From: Deltaproteobacteria bacterium
GTDB taxonomy: Bacteria; Myxococcota_A; UBA9160; SMWR01
Assembly (NCBI GenBank): GCA_019313605.1
Contig: JAFDAW010000082.1
Location: 1-11,898 of the forward strand
Direction of reading: 5' to 3'
DNA length: 11,898 bases
The position numbers and the translations under genes are program-made. Positions within the stretch are counted from its first letter, which is position 1. Every line of letters starts with the position of its first letter. Of the stretch, positions 8,057 to 11,898 are shown piece after piece. The notes beneath the pieces were generated by a model. It was not told the DNA's origin, ran no database searches, and was given only the letters and a program-made list of their open reading frames with translations.

Positions 8057-10048
8057 TCACTCGATGTAGATCGGGCTCGACCACGCGGTGCCGGTGTCTA
8101 CCTGTACGGCGCGCACGTAGAGATATTCGCCCGAAACCAGGTCTTCGATTTCGCGACGCAGTGTGATCTCGAGTAGCCCGTCGATCGGCAGGGAGTCGAC
8201 GACTTGCCCACTTCGGATCAAGTCGAGGCGCTCCAGCGGTGCTTCTGCGACGACCTTGACGAAAAGTTCACCGCTATAGCTTCCCGCGTCGGGCTTCGGA
8301 ATCAACGCACCCATGGGATGTTCGTCGAGGGCGGTGCGCAACAGGATCCGCGGTCCATTGGTCGCATAGACACGGCGCGCGCGCATGGCCTCTAGCACCG
8401 ACTCTCGCGTCAGTGTGTCGGCGACGATGGCGGCGAGCCCACCGCTCTCTGTGACGAGGTGAGCGAGTCCGGGATGGCCATCGTGGCTGTCGCCGCTGCC
8501 CACGAATCCAAATCGATAGTCGCGGTCGAGGACATCTCTCACGAAGTTTCCAGGGATCGGATCGTAGATCGGAACCGGTGAGTCGAGCGCTTCGCTGCTG
8601 CCGTGAACGGAGGTGATCTCGGTCAACGGTTCGAGTATCGGATCGGGCGGGACATCCCAGTCCGTCCGAATCACGCCACCCGCGGAGTGGTGGGCGAATG
8701 TGAGCGCGGGCTTTCCCCGCAAGGCGTCCCAAAGTTGTGTCGGATGTTCATAATCAGGGGAAATCGAGCTGTAGATTTCGCCCTCGTCTTCGAAATAGAG
8801 CACGTGCCGATGTCCGTAGATCCAGCTGGTCCACTCGTAGCCGAGCAGCGTGACAAAGCGGCCGGGTTGGTGAAAGCGACGCGTTTCGGCCTTGGTCTCC
8901 TCCCAGAACTCGGGGTGTTGGTCTAGTTGCAACACGCCCCAGTGGTCGTGGTCCGTGATCGCGACCACGTCGAGAGCGGAAGCATCGCGCGCGTAGAGGA
9001 AGTAATCCGCTACGGTGCCCGTTCCATCGGAAAGGCTGGTATGACCGTGGAGATCCCCCCAGAAGATGTTCTGCCCGTCTGAAGAGACCATCATGGGGTT
9101 GCTCTCGCCGACGATTCCGTTTTCCGATTTCGCGCGCACCCGTACGACTCCGGGCTCCCGGACGATGGCTTCGAAGGTTTTTCTCCCCCGATCGGATGCA
9201 ACGAATACCACGGGTTCTGTCAGCTCGAGTGGATGCTCGGCGGATGTGCTGGTGAGCTCGATCCTGCCTTCGAATGGATACCCCGCGTTTGCACTGGGAT
9301 CCAATGTCGCAACGGTGATTCGAAACGGCTTCCCGGGGCGTGCGACACTTGGAAGAGTGACCCGAATCTGAGTCGGAGGGGCCGACAGGACATCGATGCC
9401 CGGTGAGGCCTTCAGGAAGACGCGAAAGCCATCGCCATCTCCATCGATCGCAAACCAGAAGCGGGAATTCTTTTCCGCGAGAGAGTCCGCCAGCGCGCCC
9501 GCAGGCCCCGCGCCGTACACAAACGTGATCTGGTCCCCGGCCCGAAGGGCTCGCCCGGAAACGCGCAGAACGAGAAGCTGTTGGTCGAGCGTGGCGGCGT
9601 CGACCTGGATGTCCTTGCCGCTGGCCGTCACTTTTGTGAAGCCATCCAGCTCAGGCTCTTCGACCTGGGGTGTGCTCCAATGCCAGAACGGTGAAACCTG
9701 GAAATAGATCATGCCGCCGACCGCGATTCCCTCCGGTCCGACTTCGTAAATCAACCTGAATCGCCCGGGCGCTCCAGCGATCGCGAACTCGGGGTCGCCC
9801 GGGAGCTGCTCGAGCCAGGCGCGCCCGCCACCATCCGAGGGATGGGGCTCCGTCGCCAGACTTTGGCGGAGGGATTCAACGAGTTCGGGCATCGCGCCCG
9901 GCGGCATTTCCGTGCCATCCGGGCCCGCGGAAGCCATGAGCAACGCGCCTTCGGCGTCGCGCTCCTGTCCGGGATCCCCCCCGCAGCCGCCGCAACCGGC
10001 CGCGACGAGCGCAATCATCCACGAGATCCACCAATGCTGCGCCGACAC
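8057..10048 (-). CDS. PHP-domain metallohydrolase of the CehA/McbA type, probable lipoprotein
   Basis: Predicted 663-residue envelope metal-dependent hydrolase, probably a phosphoesterase or amide/ester hydrolase of unknown substrate. The start is the GTG at 10046-10048 (complement), with GGGGAGGA 4 nt upstream, rather than an in-frame ATG 37 codons earlier that lacks such a site and would bury the signal sequence. The N-terminus MSAQHWWISWMIALVAAGC reads as a lipoprotein signal with lipidated C19 (C22 is the alternative), although it lacks the usual Lys/Arg. After a Gly-rich linker, residues about 60-320 look like beta-rich domains. The PHP domain follows: H334-G-H336 in GDLHGHTS, D366-H367-D368-H369, H453-H454 in FAHHSAGG, and D520-S-H522 in GSGDSHDGH. 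These supply the expected metal ligands. The last 70 residues, ending AWSSPIYIE, form the beta domain typical of the family's C-terminus. It is first of a likely two-gene unit with the GT2 gene. DUF3604-type proteins are the nearest alternative family. Confidence 0.88.
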   Translation of the reverse strand: MSAQHWWISWMIALVAAGCGGCGGDPGQERDAEGALLMASAGPDGTEMPPGAMPELVESLRQSLATEPHPSDGGGRAWLEQLPGDPEFAIAGAPGRFRLIYEVGPEGIAVGGMIYFQVSPFWHWSTPQVEEPELDGFTKVTASGKDIQVDAATLDQQLLVLRVSGRALRAGDQITFVYGAGPAGALADSLAEKNSRFWFAIDGDGDGFRVFLKASPGIDVLSAPPTQIRVTLPSVARPGKPFRITVATLDPSANAGYPFEGRIELTSTSAEHPLELTEPVVFVASDRGRKTFEAIVREPGVVRVRAKSENGIVGESNPMMVSSDGQNIFWGDLHGHTSLSDGTGTVADYFLYARDASALDVVAITDHDHWGVLQLDQHPEFWEETKAETRRFHQPGRFVTLLGYEWTSWIYGHRHVLYFEDEGEIYSSISPDYEHPTQLWDALRGKPALTFAHHSAGGVIRTDWDVPPDPILEPLTEITSVHGSSEALDSPVPIYDPIPGNFVRDVLDRDYRFGFVGSGDSHDGHPGLAHLVTESGGLAAIVADTLTRESVLEAMRARRVYATNGPRILLRTALDEHPMGALIPKPDAGSYSGELFVKVVAEAPLERLDLIRSGQVVDSLPIDGLLEITLRREIEDLVSGEYLYVRAVQVDTGTAWSSPIYIE

Positions 10049-10317
10049 TCGATCCTCCCCACTGCCGAAACTGGCCGCGCCCAGCATAGCTTTGATGCGA
10101 AAGCCCCACCGAGGCACTGCTCCGGAGTTTTCCGCTGTGGTTGAAATAATCCGTTCCACCCCGGCATGGCCACGGGTTTCGCGGAAGGCAGCCGGCGCGT
10201 GTTTGTGCTTCAGCCGTCAATCCTTTCTTCCGTTTTATCCATAGCAGAGGTTCGTTTGGGGGGTCTCCCCATCGGGGCCCTGCGCAGTACCTGGTTGGCG
10301 AAGAGAGGCATCTGAAG
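10049..10317. promoter_or_regulatory. Divergent intergenic region between PHP lipoprotein and rhomboid genes
   Basis: A 269-bp stretch between two divergent starts must hold the promoters for both directions, but no strong sigma-70 pair is visible. TTGAAA at 10141-10146 (plus) is a fair -35 match, but the bases 17 nt on (10164-10169) make a poor -10. Near the rhomboid gene, GGGGGG-TCT-CCCC-ATC-GGGG at 10258-10277 can form two small alternative hairpins sharing the central CCCC. GAGAGG at 10303-10308 is a ribosome site 9 nt before the ATG at 10318. No RNA gene or repeat was recognised. Confidence 0.5.
10053..10060 (-). promoter_or_regulatory. Ribosome binding site of the PHP lipoprotein gene
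   Basis: The plus-strand TCCTCCCC reads GGGGAGGA on the minus strand, 4 nt before the GTG at 10048-10046. It is the only strong Shine-Dalgarno match upstream of this reading frame. It also places a hydrophobic lipoprotein-like signal right after the start, which decides between this start and the upstream ATG at 10159. Confidence 0.75.
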
Positions 10318-11898
10318 ATGTCGTCGCGTCCGTCTGCGAATTCGACAGAAAATCGGCAGCCCTGGGTGACCTACGGTCTGCTGGCGCTCTGTGTGATCGG
10401 GCTGGCGCCTCGAGGGTGATGTCCGAAGCTCTGCCGATGCCGCGGTTGAAAACGCGGCCGCGTACTGGAAAGAGCGTCCCTATCTCGAGCCCGCCGACAT
10501 CATCGTCGAAAAGTTGACGGCCGAAGTGATCCAGAGTCGGCGCGCGGATTTTCAGCGGGGCCGGTCCGGAAGAGGTTCGGTCGGCGTTCCGAAGGCGATC
10601 AAGAGCCACTACCAGGAGATCCTCGACGGATTGACGGCAGAAGCGCTCACGCCTCTGTCGCAATTGCCCCGCTATCGCATGGGGGTTCACGCTGAGAAAA
10701 CAAGCGGAGTTGCTTACTTCGCACACGCATTCCTCCACGGCGGCTGGCTTCACCTGATCGGAAACGCGCTTCTATTGCTGGTTCTCGGTTGCTACGTCGA
10801 GCGAGTCTGGGGATCTGCACTGTTTGGTGTCCTGGCGATCGTCTCTGCTCTCGTCGCGGCAACCGCATTTCGGATCGCGAATCCGGAATTGGATGCATCG
10901 CTGATCGGAACTTCGGGGATGATCGCCGGGCTGCTCGCAGCCTTCACGGTTCGCTTTGCATCGCGGTGGGCGGAGGCGGGCTACTGGGCTGTCGTCGTCG
11001 GGGGTGTGTGTTGGTTGACGCTGCCTGCGGGCTTCGGCTGGGGCGGGTCCGTGGTGCCGGGCCCCACCACTAGCGGCGAAATGGTGGCGGCAGCGAATGC
11101 TTCGCTCTGGGCGATCGCCGGCGGTTTTGGCTGTGGACTCGTAATGGCTTCGATGCTGATACTCGGAAAGATCGAGGCGACCTTCTCGAATGCTCCGACA
11201 ACGTCGGAGCGGAAGCCGAGTGTCGAGCCCGACCTCGAGGCCGCTCTCGAAGCACAAGCAGACGGCCGACTTCCCGAGGCATTCGAGTTGATTTCCGCTC
11301 TGCTCGAACGCAAACCCGAGTATCGCGCTGCCCTGATCGCGATGTGGGAGGTTGCGCTCGAACTCGGGCGGGAGGCTGACGCATCGAACGCGATGCTTCG
11401 GGTCGTTCGCGATGAGGTGCGCAGAAACGCTTCATCGGCTGTCGGTCATTGGCTCGATCTCGCCAGCCGTGGTTTGCATGGCGATGCCGAGCCCGCGCTG
11501 CTGATTCACATCGCGTTGATGTTGCGAGAAGCCGGCCAGCCCATTGAAGCGCTCAGCGCACTCAAGAGGGCTCTGGAGAACTCGGCAGATTCCGACTCAG
11601 CCGAACTCGCGGCGCGCGTTGCGCGGGCTTCCCAGCCGCTGGATCGGAATTTCACCGAAGCGGCGGCCTGGCGCGCACTGGGCTCGGTGGATCTCGCCTA
11701 CAAGGATCGACAAAATCTCGAGGCGCTACTGGGGGAACTCTACCGGGAATCGCCGAAGCCGCCTTCGGAAGACGGGTTGTGCGATGACGCAGGCGCCGCA
11801 GCCTATTCGGCCGCGCCCCCTGAGCGCTTGGATTCGAACCTTCGCGCCGGAGACCCCTTGCTTCAATGGGAAGATCCCGAACTCGCGGACGAGTCTGG
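10318..11898 (+). CDS. Rhomboid-family membrane protein with helical-repeat tail; frameshifted and 3' partial
   Basis: Rhomboids are intramembrane serine proteases. An ATG at 10318 with GAGAGG upstream opens a frame encoding a polar N-terminus and TM1 (PWVTYGLLALCVIG), but it stops at 10417-10419. The next frame, open from 10397 to the window end, carries the rest. Removing one base near 10408 joins them as ...CVIGLALEGDVRSS..., giving about 526 residues so far. After an extramembrane insert come FLHGGWLHLIGN, with H (10751-10753) and N (10763-10765) in the oxyanion arrangement H-x3-N, then GTSG with the nucleophile Ser at 10913-10915. The TM6 motif, usually AHxGGFxxG, reads AIAGGFGCG, with Ile (11114-11116) where the dyad His belongs. 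From about 11210 the protein is soluble and made of TPR-like helix pairs (EALEAQADGRLPEAFELI and similar), continuing off the edge. If the frameshift and His loss are real, it is a pseudogene or an inactive pseudoprotease; rhomboid family membership itself is well supported. Confidence 0.82.
10394..10419 (+). other. Frameshift interval in the rhomboid gene
   Basis: The downstream frame has a stop (TGA 10394-10396) and the upstream frame has a stop (TGA 10417-10419), so the shift must lie between them. Reading needs one extra base skipped (+1). Two places work by eye. Dropping a C in GCGCCTCGAG (10405-10414) gives ALEGDV. Slipping at GGG-TGA-T (10414-10420) gives APRGDV. The sequence contains no classic slippery heptamer. 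Confidence 0.75.

Noticed and set aside
10049..10159. Upstream ATG giving a 700-residue PHP protein
   Set aside because: It has no clear ribosome site and would put 37 non-conserved residues before the signal sequence. GTG at 10048 fits better.
10789..11073. Plus-strand ORF of 94 codons
   Set aside because: It is out of frame with the rhomboid reading frame, which carries the conserved transmembrane motifs across the same bases.

Overview
This is a gene-dense, GC-rich stretch (about 60% G+C judged by eye) from a Gram-negative bacterium. The PHP-family lipoprotein, the rhomboid protease with a helical-repeat tail and the codon usage would fit a Myxococcota/Desulfobacterota-like ('deltaproteobacterial') or related environmental lineage. 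That placement is inference, because no ribosomal or marker gene here fixes the taxon. Nothing suggests a phage, transposon, CRISPR array, integron or recent island. The window looks like ordinary chromosome with two visibly damaged reading frames near its ends.

Layout. (1) 2-3409, plus: most of a RecB/AddA-type DNA helicase-nuclease. It is cut off by the left edge and interrupted by an in-frame TAG at 152-154. (2) 3478-5124, plus: a thiamine-diphosphate enzyme of the acetolactate synthase family. (3) 5192-6601, plus: asparaginyl-tRNA synthetase (asnS). (4) 6621-7010, plus: a small HEAT-repeat protein, 19 bp after asnS. (5) Minus strand, read right to left: a PHP-domain (CehA/McbA-like) metallohydrolase that is probably a lipoprotein (10048-8057), then a family 2 glycosyltransferase with a C-terminal Rossmann-like domain (8002-6992). 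The glycosyltransferase and the HEAT gene overlap tail to tail by 19 bp. (6) A 269-bp divergent intergenic region (10049-10317). (7) 10318-11898, plus: a rhomboid-family membrane protein with a helical-repeat C-terminus. It needs a frameshift correction near 10405-10418 and runs off the right edge. Its TM6 position for the catalytic histidine appears to be isoleucine.

How the genes relate. The plus-strand genes 1-4 are close together (68, 67 and 19 bp gaps) and could be partly co-transcribed, but their jobs (double-strand-break processing, pyruvate metabolism, Asn-tRNA charging, protein interaction) do not form one pathway. The two minus-strand genes are a likely two-gene unit acting at the cell envelope. 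I do not see a clear new defence or biosynthetic system. The points most worth checking are the rhomboid gene (frameshift plus missing catalytic His) and the in-frame TAG in the helicase-nuclease.
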